NCBI RefSeq assembly: GCF_004923295.1
Contig: NZ_CP039635.1
Span: 1 to 64,000, forward strand
Length of the DNA stretch: 64,000 nt
Reading direction: 5' to 3'
DNA from: Azospirillum sp. TSH100
Lineage (GTDB): Bacteria > Pseudomonadota > Alphaproteobacteria > Azospirillales > Azospirillaceae
A program made the position numbers and the translations under genes. Shown here one piece after another: positions 28,201 to 35,828 of the stretch (position 1 is its first letter; each line of letters starts with the position of its first letter). The notes under the pieces were generated by a model. That model saw only the letters and a list, made by a program, of their open reading frames with translations, did no database searches and had not been told where the DNA came from.

Positions 28201-31200
28201 TTGCCCCGGTTGGTCCAGGCAATGGCGAGGCCGGGGTCACAGCGGGTCGCGTGCTCCAGCAGGCGCGCCGCCTCGTCGAAACGGAGCAGTTTATGCAGAG
28301 CACTGCCAAGGTTGCTGAGCACGTCCGCCGCCGCCGGTGTCAGGCTGACCGCGATTTGGTGGGCTTTCACCGAATCCCCGGGGCTGGTCGCCAACTCGGC
28401 AAAATGGCCGTGCGCGGGAGCCAGGTCGGGTCGCAGGCGCAGCGCATGCGTCACTGCGGAGCGGGCCGCTTCCACCTGCCCGATGCGGCGCAGCAGCGCC
28501 GTCCGGTTGACCCAATGGCCGACTGTTTCGGGCTGCAGGGAGATGCAGGCGCGCGATGACCGGTCGGCGGCATCGAACTGTCCCAGCCCCTGCTGGACCT
28601 CGCACAGGGCGGCATGGGCGGAGGCATTCTGCGGGTCGGCGGCGGAGGCGCGCGTCAGCAGAACCTGTGCCTCCTCCAGCGAGCCACGCCGCTTTGCCAG
28701 TACGCCGCCCAGATGCAGGGCGACCGGATGATCGGGCTGCCGGTCGAGCAGTTGCCGCACCAACACCTCCGCCGCTTCCGCAGCACCGGTGCGGTAAAGG
28801 GCAACGGCTTCCGCCATCTGGCGGTCGGCGTCACCGTCCGGCTTCGCGGTTCCGGCCGGATCGGGCTGCTGTGCCGCAGGCCGCTGTCCCGGCGGCCTGC
28901 GGGAGGCCGTGCGCCGCAATTCCGCCGCCATCCGGGTAAGCGTCACCTCCAGCCCTTCGCCGGGATTGGGCTGGAAGAGGCGCATGGTCGGAAACCAGGG
29001 GCGTGCACCGGTGCCGAGCTGCGTCCAGTCGCGGGCACCGAAGCGCCATACCGGAACCCCCAGCGCCCCCGCCAGTTCGCCCGCCGACATCGCCGGCGAG
29101 ATCACCAGATCCAGGTTGGCTGTCAGCGCCGCCGCCCCGTCGAAATCGTCCTTCAGGTCGAGGTCGGCCCAACGGTGGATCGTCACGCCGAAGCGCTCCT
29201 CCGCCGCCCGCAGTTCGGCTTCACAATCGTCATATTGCAGATTGACGAAGACAAGTCCGGGGACGGCGAACAGCGGTCCCCAATGCTCCAGCATCACGTA
29301 GGCGGCCTTGCGCTCGGTCGTCATCGTCTGGCTGCGCCAACCGATGCCGACCCGCAGGCCCGGTCCCAAGCCCGCCAGCCGTTCGCGCCAGCGTTCCGCC
29401 AGCACGGCGTCCGGTACCAGCCAGGGGGCTTGCCCTTCGAAACCGGACAGGCTGCCCCGCAGGTATCCCGGCAGGTCACCGGCCGGTGCATGGGCATCGA
29501 CGCCGGGCGGCTGGATGGTTTCGAGGCCGGCGGCGTCGACCGATTCGGCCCTGACCGTCGCCCGGGGAAAGGACCGCGTGAACAGCGGAACCATCCGCCG
29601 GTCGCATTCGATCACCACATGCCCCGTGCGTGCGATCAGTGACGGGTAGCAGGAGGCGAACATGATCTCGTCGCCCACCCCCTGTTCCCGCCACACCAGC
29701 AGTCGTCGTCCGCCGACATCCTCCCCCTGCCACAGGGGGGCGGCGATCCGGCGGTTCACATAGCCCTTCGCCCAGAAACGCCGGCGGTATCCATCCCAGC
29801 CGCCGGGCAGTTCGCCGCGGGAAAGCCGCAGCATGCCGCGGTTCAGATGCGCGGTGTTGAGTGACGGATTGACCGACAGGGCAAGGTCCATCCAGGGTTC
29901 GGCGGCGGCAGCGTCCTGGCGGTACTGCCAGAGCATCATCCCGAGGTTGCCCGCGGCCTCCGCATTGCGGCCGTCTATCTCCAGAGCACGCCGATGGACC
30001 GCTTCCGCCTCGTCGATTCGGCCGAGCGTCTGGAGGGCGAGACCGTAACCGGTCAGCGCAGCCGGGTTGTTGGCATCGATCGCCAGGGCGCGCCGGTACA
30101 TCCGCACCGCACCGCCAAGGTCGTCATGCTCGAACAGCAGGCCGGCCAGGTTGGCATGGACCTCCACACTCCCTGGGTCGGCCGTGGCGGCACTGCGATA
30201 AAGAAGCTCGGCACGATGGGGATCTCGCCTTGCGATATGGACACCGGCAAGATTGACCAACGCCTTCCCGTAATCGGGACGCAGCCGCAGAGCGCGCCGA
30301 TACCAGCGCGCCGCCCGCTCGAAATCGCTCTTCAGATCGTAGCGGTTCTCCAGCGAAGTGCCGTGGTTGTTCACAGTCATGGCGTCGCCGGGGCTGAGCG
30401 CGACCGCGCGGCGGAGCACCCGCGCCGCCTCCCCCATCTCGCCCAGCTCGAGCAGGGCCACACCCAGATTGTTGCAGGCTCCCTGCATCGTCGGCTCGCG
30501 GTCCAGCGCCAGACGGAACTGCGCGACCGCCTCCCTCAGCCTCTTCATGCCCTGCAGGGCGGTGCCATAGCTGAAATGCAACTGCACATTGCCGGGATGC
30601 GCTGCGACCGCCGGAGCCAGGACGCCGCCGGCCGCTTCATAGGCACCGCGGCCGTTCAGCAACCCGCCGAGCTCCAGCGACAGTTCCTCGTCAGCCGGCG
30701 CGTCTTCCAGAGCGCGGCGCAGACAGACTTCGGCGTCGGGATGACCCAGCCCGCGCAGGCAGATCGCCAGATGCCGCCATGCGGCGGAATGGGAGGGATC
30801 GGCCTGAACGACCGCATAGAAGGCGTTCGCCGCAGGCGGGATCTGCCCCAGTTCCCGTTGCAGGATGCCGTAATTGAAGCGCGCCGTCAGGTTGTCCGGT
30901 CCCACAGTCAGCGCACGGGTATAGGCCTCTGCCGCCTCCTCCCGTCGGCCGAGCCGCTGAAGCACGGCGGCGCGGTTGTTGTGTGCCTCGACATAATGGT
31001 CGTCCTGCCGGATCGCGACCGAATAGGCGTTCAGCGCCTCGTCCAGCATGCCAAGATCGGCCAGGACGTTGCCGAGACTGTTGTAGGCCGTGGTGAAGTC
31101 AGGCTGCACGGCCAATGCGGCCCCGAGATTGGCAAGGGCCCCGGCGGTGCGGCCGGTCTGGTGGGCGATGATCGCCGACAGGTGGAGCGCGTCGGCATTT

Positions 31201-31304
31201 GCCGGATCATCGGCCAGAATCCGGCGGTAAAGCACAAGCGCCTCGGCGAGACGGCCGGCGCGGTGGAGCGGCAGTGCGGTGTCCAGCAGATCGGCGGCGG
31301 TCAC
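25299..31304 (-). CDS. giant three-module TPR-glycosyltransferase protein
   Basis: Protein of 2001 residues built of three successive TPR plus GT-B/GT9-like modules. TPRs occupy about 1-490, 825-1085 and 1435-1690; GT-like domains about 490-800, 1090-1405 and 1690-2001. Each GT domain has the same landmarks: WREQGVGDE (WREQGIGDE in the third), an ECD strand, GIGWRSQ or GIAWRSS, LQYxDC, DLDLKDDF or DLDLRNDL, SPAMSAGELAGALG. Modules 1 and 2 share a stretch of several hundred bases at high identity, and module 2 holds the inverted 520-bp repeat. The GTG start overlaps the flbT stop (GTGA), so its synthesis is tied to flagellar regulation. Flagellin O-glycosylation is a reasonable hypothesis; no catalytic proof is visible. 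No signal peptide is seen, so it should be cytoplasmic. Confidence 0.87.
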   Translation of the reverse strand: MTAADLLDTALPLHRAGRLAEALVLYRRILADDPANADALHLSAIIAHQTGRTAGALANLGAALAVQPDFTTAYNSLGNVLADLGMLDEALNAYSVAIRQDDHYVEAHNNRAAVLQRLGRREEAAEAYTRALTVGPDNLTARFNYGILQRELGQIPPAANAFYAVVQADPSHSAAWRHLAICLRGLGHPDAEVCLRRALEDAPADEELSLELGGLLNGRGAYEAAGGVLAPAVAAHPGNVQLHFSYGTALQGMKRLREAVAQFRLALDREPTMQGACNNLGVALLELGEMGEAARVLRRAVALSPGDAMTVNNHGTSLENRYDLKSDFERAARWYRRALRLRPDYGKALVNLAGVHIARRDPHRAELLYRSAATADPGSVEVHANLAGLLFEHDDLGGAVRMYRRALAIDANNPAALTGYGLALQTLGRIDEAEAVHRRALEIDGRNAEAAGNLGMMLWQYRQDAAAAEPWMDLALSVNPSLNTAHLNRGMLRLSRGELPGGWDGYRRRFWAKGYVNRRIAAPLWQGEDVGGRRLLVWREQGVGDEIMFASCYPSLIARTGHVVIECDRRMVPLFTRSFPRATVRAESVDAAGLETIQPPGVDAHAPAGDLPGYLRGSLSGFEGQAPWLVPDAVLAERWRERLAGLGPGLRVGIGWRSQTMTTERKAAYVMLEHWGPLFAVPGLVFVNLQYDDCEAELRAAEERFGVTIHRWADLDLKDDFDGAAALTANLDLVISPAMSAGELAGALGVPVWRFGARDWTQLGTGARPWFPTMRLFQPNPGEGLEVTLTRMAAELRRTASRRPPGQRPAAQQPDPAGTAKPDGDADRQMAEAVALYRTGAAEAAEVLVRQLLDRQPDHPVALHLGGVLAKRRGSLEEAQVLLTRASAADPQNASAHAALCEVQQGLGQFDAADRSSRACISLQPETVGHWVNRTALLRRIGQVEAARSAVTHALRLRPDLAPAHGHFAELATSPGDSVKAHQIAVSLTPAAADVLSNLGSALHKLLRFDEAARLLEHATRCDPGLAIAWTNRGNALEALGKVAEAEACHRTAIDLAPSLADAHGNLAYLLKQHGRQEEALAAFDAALEADPKHAQARYNRSLLLLETGTLRSGWADHEWRFATPQFRDQRRRLTMRAWRGENIAGRRLLVWREQGVGDELLFASCYEEAMRRAGRLVIECDRRLVPLFARSFPAADVRPETADPRDADLHIAAGSLSRLLRADLKRFPARPSWLVPDPKLVERWGERLGGLAAGAQGPGLRVGIGWRSQLMTADRKAAYVMLEHWGALFAVPGLVFVNLQYGDCEDELRAAEERFGVTIHRWADLDLKDDFDGAAALTANLDLVISPAMSAGELAGALGVPVWRFGARDWTQLGTGARPWFPTMRLFQPSPGEALEATIGAMATALRASAAPRCRAAAPSGADGAGSGDGDPAEPDPDPDGLLERAVAAHRAGALDVAAPLYERVLAGRPRDPVALHLSGLLAHQSGEPGRGEPRIAAAVTEVPDYATAHISLGNVRLALGRPGLAAASFRTALAIQPDSAAALTNLGNALDALGRSEAAVRLQWLAVAADPEVAEAHDNLGVALARLGRWDEAERAHVQAIRCASGLEAAWLNLSVALRRLGRPDAAERAGRHALALVPALADAMANRGRLLRELGDDAGAGFWCDRALMAEPGHAAAALNGGILSLAAGRLAQGWDGYERRFDTRDMASASRLPGAPLWDGGDLSGRRLLVWREQGIGDELMFAQLLPDLIARVGRMGGHILVECDPRFVPLFTRSFPLTTVRPVPAKPDEPSADVDAHIPIGSLSRHLGSTLSAFTRVKPALRADPAAVESWRRRLAGLGEGLRVGIAWRSSQLDPDRMPDYTRTEDWRPVLSLPGLIPINLQYGDCGAELAACEAFGRSPHVFADLDLRNDLDGTAALMSALDLVIAPATSTGELAGALGVPVWRLGRAGDWTALGTGVRPWFPSMRVFRTAPGQRVADLLPSVAAELERFRQAGH
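27088..27607 (-). repeat. 520-bp inverted repeat, copy 2
   Basis: Reverse complement of 21860-22379, lying in the second GT domain of the three-module protein. A related, less identical copy in direct orientation covers about 28981-29364 in the first GT domain of the same gene, with scattered mismatches. Confidence 0.85.
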
Positions 31305-31732
31305 GGCGTCCGATCTGCTGTTGGGGTGTCGTCATCGTCACTGGTGGCGCCTTCAAATGTCCCGCCGTCGGTCGCCTTGAACAGCTTGCGGCAGAGCTTC
31401 AGCGCCCGATAGTAATTGCGGCTTTCGACCAGACGCGCGATCTCGTCCAGCATCTTGGCGGCGTCCGGCCGCGCCTCGCGGGTTTCGTCGAGGATCGAGG
31501 CGAAGCGCTGAAGGTTCAGCGTCGAATCTTCGGGGAAGATGTAGACGAGCTGAATGACGAAATAGAGCTTCTTCTCGATGGAATCGATCTGCTCTTCCTT
31601 CAGAACCTCCCGGCCGCGCAGGAAATTGGCGGTGTTGTAGAGGAAGAACGAGCCCGGACGGTCGCCGGCACCGATGACGGCACCGTTGATGATGACCTTC
31701 TCGTTGGGACGAAGCACGAACTTGAGTGGCAT
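31301..31732 (-). CDS. flbT: flagellin synthesis regulator FlbT
   Basis: Post-transcriptional regulator of flagellin expression; in Caulobacter FlbT binds flagellin mRNA and promotes its decay. The 143-residue product shows the family's N-terminal beta-rich part (MPLKFVLRPNEKVIINGAVI, then FFLYNTANFLRGREVL) and a helical second half (LYFVIQLVYIFPED, MLDEIARLVESRNYYRALKLCRKLF). The acidic tail (SDDDDTPTAD) is extra. It lies 142 bases downstream of the flagellin stop on the same strand, behind a terminator, and overlaps the giant glycosyltransferase by four bases. The usual partner gene flaF is not found in this window. Confidence 0.95.
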   Translation of the reverse strand: MPLKFVLRPNEKVIINGAVIGAGDRPGSFFLYNTANFLRGREVLKEEQIDSIEKKLYFVIQLVYIFPEDSTLNLQRFASILDETREARPDAAKMLDEIARLVESRNYYRALKLCRKLFKATDGGTFEGATSDDDDTPTADRTP

Positions 31733-31793
31733 GAGTGAGGAACCCGGGGCTTGCGGGCCGTCGCCGCCCAGCCTTTGCCAGCACGGTCCGACC

Positions 31794-31830
31794 CAAAAAA
31801 GAAACGGGCGGCGGCCTGATGCCGCCGCCC
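31794..31830 (-). terminator. intrinsic terminator of the flagellin gene
   Basis: On the minus strand GGGCGGCGGC pairs perfectly with GCCGCCGCCC around a five-base loop and is followed by GTTTCTTTTTT. It should end most flagellin transcripts, leaving flbT to read-through or its own promoter. Confidence 0.9.
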
Positions 31831-31874
31831 GCCGGGCGTGATCCTACCCGAACTTGCCGTCCGAACTCTACGCC

Positions 31875-33740
31875 TTAGAACAGACGCAGGATCGACTGCT
31901 GCGACTGGTTGGCCAGCGAGAGGGCGATGGTGCCGAGCTGCTGACGGGTCTGCAGCATCAGCAGGCTTGCGCCTTCCTCGTTCTGGTCGGCCAGCGTCAG
32001 CTTGCTGGCGCCTTCCGTCAGCACGTCGCTGAACTCCTTGGTGAAGTTCTCACGGGTCGTGATGATGTTCAGGTTGGTCGACAGCGACTGCGAAGCGGAG
32101 CGGATTGTTGACTTTGCGTTGTCGAGACCGGCCACCGCCTTGTCGATGTCGGCGCGGTCCGTCCAGCCGTTCTGTGCTTCGTCGAGCTTCAGACCCTGAC
32201 CGCTGGTGGTCAGGTTCACCGCGCCCACCGTGATCGAGTTCGTGTTCGTCTCGTTCAGCTGGACCGTGATGTCGTTCTTCGAGTTGGCGTCGGAGATCTG
32301 CTTGGTGATGATGTTGGCCGAGCAGTTGGCCGAAGCGGCCTTCTTGATCGTCTTCGCATCGACGTCCACATGGACCGTGCCGCTGTCGAAGGCAAAGGCC
32401 TGGTCGCCGCTGGACAGCTTGCCGTCGCCCTGGTCTTTCAGGCCGTCGCGGGTGACCTGGGCGCCGTTGGAGTTGGTGACCTGGATTTGCAGGTCGACCT
32501 TCTTCTCGATGGTCGAGATGCCGTTGCCCTGGTTGTTGGCCGCTTCCAGCAGACGACGGTCGACCGTGAAGGACACGATGGTGCCCGACGCGAAGCTTTC
32601 CGAGATCTTCTTGGTCAGCGCGTTGGTGGCGCTGGAAGTCAGCGAGAAGTCGGTCACCGCGCCGGCGGTGCTGTTGCCGGTGAGCGTGATGGTGCCGCCG
32701 CTGGCGTTGACCGAGACGGACGCGAGGTCCTTGCCGACCAGGCGACCGCTGCCGGTGAGGGCCGTGCTGATCGAGTTGCGCAGATTGGTCGCCACGTTGA
32801 CCGCGGCGTTCTGGCCGACGGCCACGTCACCCTTGGTCGCCGTGTAGCTGAAGGACTGGCCTTCCACCGTGATGGTGAAGATGTCGCCTTCTTCGATCGT
32901 GCCGCCGACATTCACCGTCGACACCTGGGCCACACCCGTCGTAGCGGCCGTCTTCAGGGCGGTCGAGGTCGTCTGCGAGTTGTCGAAGTAGGAGATCGTG
33001 CGGCTCTCGCTGCCGTCCGACACGATGAAATCGCGGCTGCGGCCGTTGGCGCCGCGCACCTCGATCTGGACGTTGGAGAAGCTGCCCGAGGTGCTGGACA
33101 TCGTACCCGACAGCTTCAGGCCGGTCAGGCCGTGTGCGCTCTCGGCGGCGGAAATGTCGTCGGTCTTGCCTTCGATCGAACCGTCGCCCTTGATGCGGAT
33201 CGAGTAGGTGTCGGCCGACTGCACGTTGGTGACGCGGGCGTTGTCGACGCCGGTGATGGTGTTGACGGCGGCACGGGACGCGCTGGTGCTGTCCATGCTG
33301 AGGCCGTTGCCGGCGATCAGGTTCTTGCCGCCGTAACCGCTGTCGCCGGCGAGCTTGTCGATCTGGCCACGCAGCGTGTTGAACTGGGCGGCAAGCGATT
33401 TGCGGGTGGCGATGGAGGCGGCATCGTTGCCGAGCGCCGCATAGGCGGCGGTGGTCAGGCCCTTGGCCTGGTCGACCATGGAGTCGATGGCGGTCAGGCC
33501 CTTGTCGGCGGCCTGGATGGTGCTGATCGACTGGCCCATCGCGTCCTTCAGCGACGTCAGGTCGCCGGCGCGCTGGTTCAGACCCTTGGCCGAGAAGAAG
33601 GCGGTCGGGCCGTCGAGGGCGGTGTTGACCTTGTTGCCCGTCGACAGGATGTTCTGCTTCTTGTTGATCTGTTCCTGCGTGCTTTGCAGCTGCAGCAGGT
33701 TGGTCCGCATTGAAGAGGACAGGGTAACGTTGCCGGCCAT
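31875..33740 (-). CDS. flagellin
   Basis: Filament subunit of 621 residues, exported by the flagellar apparatus. The N-terminal D0/D1 region reads LSSSMRTNLLQLQSTQEQIN, then LSTGNKVNTALDGPTAFFSA and GLTAIDSMVDQAKGL. The C-terminal D1/D0 region reads LNIITTRENFTKEFSDVLTE and ends LANQSQQSILRLF. The variable centre is large and includes one copy (about 32618-32896) of the module shared with FlgE and FlgL (EEGDIFTITVEGQSFSYTA). Start ATG 33740 is eight bases after AGGAG; the GTG nine bases earlier overlaps that site and is unlikely. A sigma-54 promoter and a palindrome array lie upstream, a terminator downstream, then flbT. The abundance of Ser and Thr offers many O-glycosylation sites. Confidence 0.95.
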   Translation of the reverse strand: MAGNVTLSSSMRTNLLQLQSTQEQINKKQNILSTGNKVNTALDGPTAFFSAKGLNQRAGDLTSLKDAMGQSISTIQAADKGLTAIDSMVDQAKGLTTAAYAALGNDAASIATRKSLAAQFNTLRGQIDKLAGDSGYGGKNLIAGNGLSMDSTSASRAAVNTITGVDNARVTNVQSADTYSIRIKGDGSIEGKTDDISAAESAHGLTGLKLSGTMSSTSGSFSNVQIEVRGANGRSRDFIVSDGSESRTISYFDNSQTTSTALKTAATTGVAQVSTVNVGGTIEEGDIFTITVEGQSFSYTATKGDVAVGQNAAVNVATNLRNSISTALTGSGRLVGKDLASVSVNASGGTITLTGNSTAGAVTDFSLTSSATNALTKKISESFASGTIVSFTVDRRLLEAANNQGNGISTIEKKVDLQIQVTNSNGAQVTRDGLKDQGDGKLSSGDQAFAFDSGTVHVDVDAKTIKKAASANCSANIITKQISDANSKNDITVQLNETNTNSITVGAVNLTTSGQGLKLDEAQNGWTDRADIDKAVAGLDNAKSTIRSASQSLSTNLNIITTRENFTKEFSDVLTEGASKLTLADQNEEGASLLMLQTRQQLGTIALSLANQSQQSILRLF

Positions 33741-33833
33741 GGTAGCCACTCCTTTGGAGGATCAATGTCCGGACGCGCACCGCTTTCGGAACGCTTGGTC
33801 CGGAAGGGGACTAATTCCCCCGCCAAAGTGGTA

Positions 33834-33849
33834 GGCAAGAAGTGGGCCA
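33834..33849 (-). promoter_or_regulatory. sigma-54 (-24/-12) promoter of the flagellin gene
   Basis: Read on the minus strand, TGGCCCACTTCTTGCC has GG and GC at the same spacing as the flgE promoter and matches TGGC-N7-TTGC, with one deviation in the -24 box (C for A). It lies about 94 bases before the flagellin ATG. Confidence 0.75.
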
Positions 33850-33872
33850 GTTCAAATTTGCCGGGTTTCCTT

Positions 33873-33991
33873 GGCAATCCGTGCCGGTGGGCAGGAAAAT
33901 GCCCGGCAAATTTTGCCTAGCCATCGGCAAAAACTGCCGGTCAGGGGGCAGGGCTTGCCGGGGCGGCAGATTCTGCCGGGCACTTACTGCC
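33873..33991. promoter_or_regulatory. array of seven GGCA-N5/6-TGCC palindromes, probable enhancer of flagellin transcription
   Basis: Half-sites GGCA and TGCC recur at 33873-33885, 33890-33903, 33905-33917, 33926-33938, 33947-33959, 33965-33977 and 33979-33991. The spacer is five bases in all but the second, where it is six. Three successive centres (33911, 33932, 33953) are exactly 21 bases apart, two helical turns, so bound dimers would share a face. The array begins 24 bases upstream of the sigma-54 promoter and extends into the 3' end of the KAS III gene. Activation by a FlbD/NtrC-type protein is inferred; no such gene is in the window. Confidence 0.7.
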
Positions 33992-34999
33992 GGGCAGCTC
34001 AACCGTTTCGCACACCGCCAGCGGTCCGACGGCCAGCGCCGCGCTGCCCCAGGACCAGCCTACTCCGAAGCCGGACAGCAGCAGCCGGTGCTGGCCGGCG
34101 GCCAGCCCGTCGGCCAGCACCGTGGCAATGGCCAGGGGAATGGAGGCGGAACTGGTGTTGCCGACCTCGCGCAGGGCGATGACGGTGCGATCGGCCGCCA
34201 CTCCCAACTTCTGTCCCAGATGGCGGATCATCTGGGCGTTGGCCTGATGCAGGACGAGGTGATCGACCATGTCCGCGGTCCAGCCGGCGCCGTCCAATGC
34301 GGCGCGCACGCTGCCCGGCACCTCGCGCAGGGTGAAGGCGAACACCTGGGTTCCGTCCATGAACAGGCGTGCCGGACGGTCGGGATGGCGCATTGCCCCG
34401 CCATCCGCCGCCAGATAGGGTGCACCGGCGCCGTCGCTGCCCAGATCGAACGCCATCGGTGCCGCCTTGTCGTCCAGTTCCAGAGCGACGGCGGCAGCGC
34501 CATCGCCGAACAGCGGGGCGACCGCCCGGTCTTCGGGATCGACCAGCCGCGAGGTGGTGTCGCCGACCAGCAGCAGAGCCCGCCGCCCGGCCGCCTTCAG
34601 AAGCCCGCCGGCGGTCCACAGCCCATAGATGAAGCCGGAGCAGCCATGGGTGAGGTCGAGCACCGCCGCGCCCTTGCGCAGCCCGAGCCGCCGGTGCAGC
34701 AGCGAGGCGGTGCCCGGCAATGTATGGTCGTGGGTCTGAGTCACGAGAATCAGCAGGTCGACGCTGCCTGGCTCCCAACCCAGCCCATCGAGCAGACGGC
34801 GGGCGGCGGCCTCGGCGAGATCGCTTGTGCATTGGCCGGGAGCGACGATCCGCCGCTCCTCGATGCCGGTGGCGGCGGCGATCTTGCGGGCCGCGTCCTC
34901 GCCGAAGCGGCGGGCGAGATCCCCGACCGTCTCACGCCGTTCCGGAACGCAGCCGACGACACCGCGTACGCACACCCCGTCGATCCGGCTGGCGACCAT
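33941..34999 (-). CDS. 3-oxoacyl-ACP synthase III (KAS III/FabH-like)
   Basis: Thiolase-fold condensing enzyme that would join an acyl-CoA starter to malonyl-ACP. Catalytic residues are present: Cys in DLTHGCSGFIYGL, His in LVLHQANAQMIRHLG and Asn in REVGNTSSASIPLA. The 352-residue protein starts at ATG 34999 with GGAGG five bases upstream. It is the last gene of a compact operon with a reductase, an acyl-activating enzyme and two acyl carrier proteins, but no dehydratase or enoyl reductase. That set can make a 3-hydroxyacyl group rather than a saturated fatty acid. A FabH paralogue also occurs in the Pseudomonas flagellin glycosylation islands as I recall them. Its 3' end overlaps the regulatory array of flagellin. 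Confidence 0.9.
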   Translation of the reverse strand: MVASRIDGVCVRGVVGCVPERRETVGDLARRFGEDAARKIAAATGIEERRIVAPGQCTSDLAEAAARRLLDGLGWEPGSVDLLILVTQTHDHTLPGTASLLHRRLGLRKGAAVLDLTHGCSGFIYGLWTAGGLLKAAGRRALLLVGDTTSRLVDPEDRAVAPLFGDGAAAVALELDDKAAPMAFDLGSDGAGAPYLAADGGAMRHPDRPARLFMDGTQVFAFTLREVPGSVRAALDGAGWTADMVDHLVLHQANAQMIRHLGQKLGVAADRTVIALREVGNTSSASIPLAIATVLADGLAAGQHRLLLSGFGVGWSWGSAALAVGPLAVCETVELPGSKCPAESAAPASPAP

Positions 35000-35051
35000 C
35001 TCCGCCTCCCCTCTTCCCATGCAGCGTTCTGCCAAAGCGGTCTGCGCCGCT

Positions 35052-35828
35052 TCAGCAGGTGATGCCGCCGTCCACCGTCAGGGTCTGCCCCGTGATGAAG
35101 CCACCGCCGTCGCCCAGCAGAAAACGGACCAGCGGCACCACGTCCGCCGCGGTGCCCAGCCGGCCCAGTGGCGTGCGGCGCACGATCTGGTCACGCTGCC
35201 CATCCGACAGCGTGCCCGACATTTCGGTGTCGAGATAGCCCGGCGCCACCGAATTGACGGTGATCGCCCGCCGTCCAACCTCACGGGCCAGTGCCCGCGT
35301 CAGCCCGTCCAGCCCGGCCTTCGACGCCGAGTAGGCAGCCAGCCCGACATAGCCGCGCTGTCCGATGATGGAGGAGATGTTGACGATGCGCCCACCTTGG
35401 GCGCCTGCCCCGCGCGCCACCAGCTTGGCACGCAGAAAGGCGCGGGCCGCCTGGAGCGCGCCGGTCAGGTTGGTCTGGATCACCGTCTCGGCATCGATCT
35501 CCGGAAAGGTCGCCAGCACGCCTTCGCGGGCAATGCCGGCATTGTTGACCAGCCCCCACAGCGGCGATTCTCCGCCCCAGGCGACGGCGGCGTCGAAGAA
35601 GGCCCGGACCTCCGCCCCGTCGCCGATCCGGCAGGGGCGCCAGAACAGGTCGGGACAGGCCAGCAGTTCCAGCGCGTCGGAGGATGAGCGGCTGCAGGTG
35701 GAGACCCGGTAGCCGTCGGCCAGCAGCGCCTCCACCAGCGCGAGGCCGAGCCCGCGGCTGCCGCCGGTGACGATGACGTGGCGCTTGGCCGGGGAGGAAT
35801 CGGTCGGGGAGGAATCGACGGCCGTCAT
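35052..35828 (-). CDS. SDR-family 3-oxoacyl-ACP reductase-like protein
   Basis: NAD(P)H-dependent short-chain dehydrogenase of 258 residues, close in pattern to FabG. The Rossmann glycine motif is TGGSRGLGLALVEAL, the NNAG motif is LWGLVNNAGIAREG, and the catalytic Ser, Tyr and Lys appear in NISSIIGQRGYVGLAAYSASKAG. GFITGQTLTVDGG closes the fold. The likely reaction is reduction of a 3-ketoacyl-ACP made by the neighbouring KAS III. ATG 35828 overlaps the stop of the acyl-activating gene by four bases. Confidence 0.92.
   Translation of the reverse strand: MTAVDSSPTDSSPAKRHVIVTGGSRGLGLALVEALLADGYRVSTCSRSSSDALELLACPDLFWRPCRIGDGAEVRAFFDAAVAWGGESPLWGLVNNAGIAREGVLATFPEIDAETVIQTNLTGALQAARAFLRAKLVARGAGAQGGRIVNISSIIGQRGYVGLAAYSASKAGLDGLTRALAREVGRRAITVNSVAPGYLDTEMSGTLSDGQRDQIVRRTPLGRLGTAADVVPLVRFLLGDGGGFITGQTLTVDGGITC

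Noticed and set aside
34003..34023. Further GGCA-like half-sites beyond the palindrome array
   Set aside because: The half-sites there lack a partner at five or six bases, so they were not counted.
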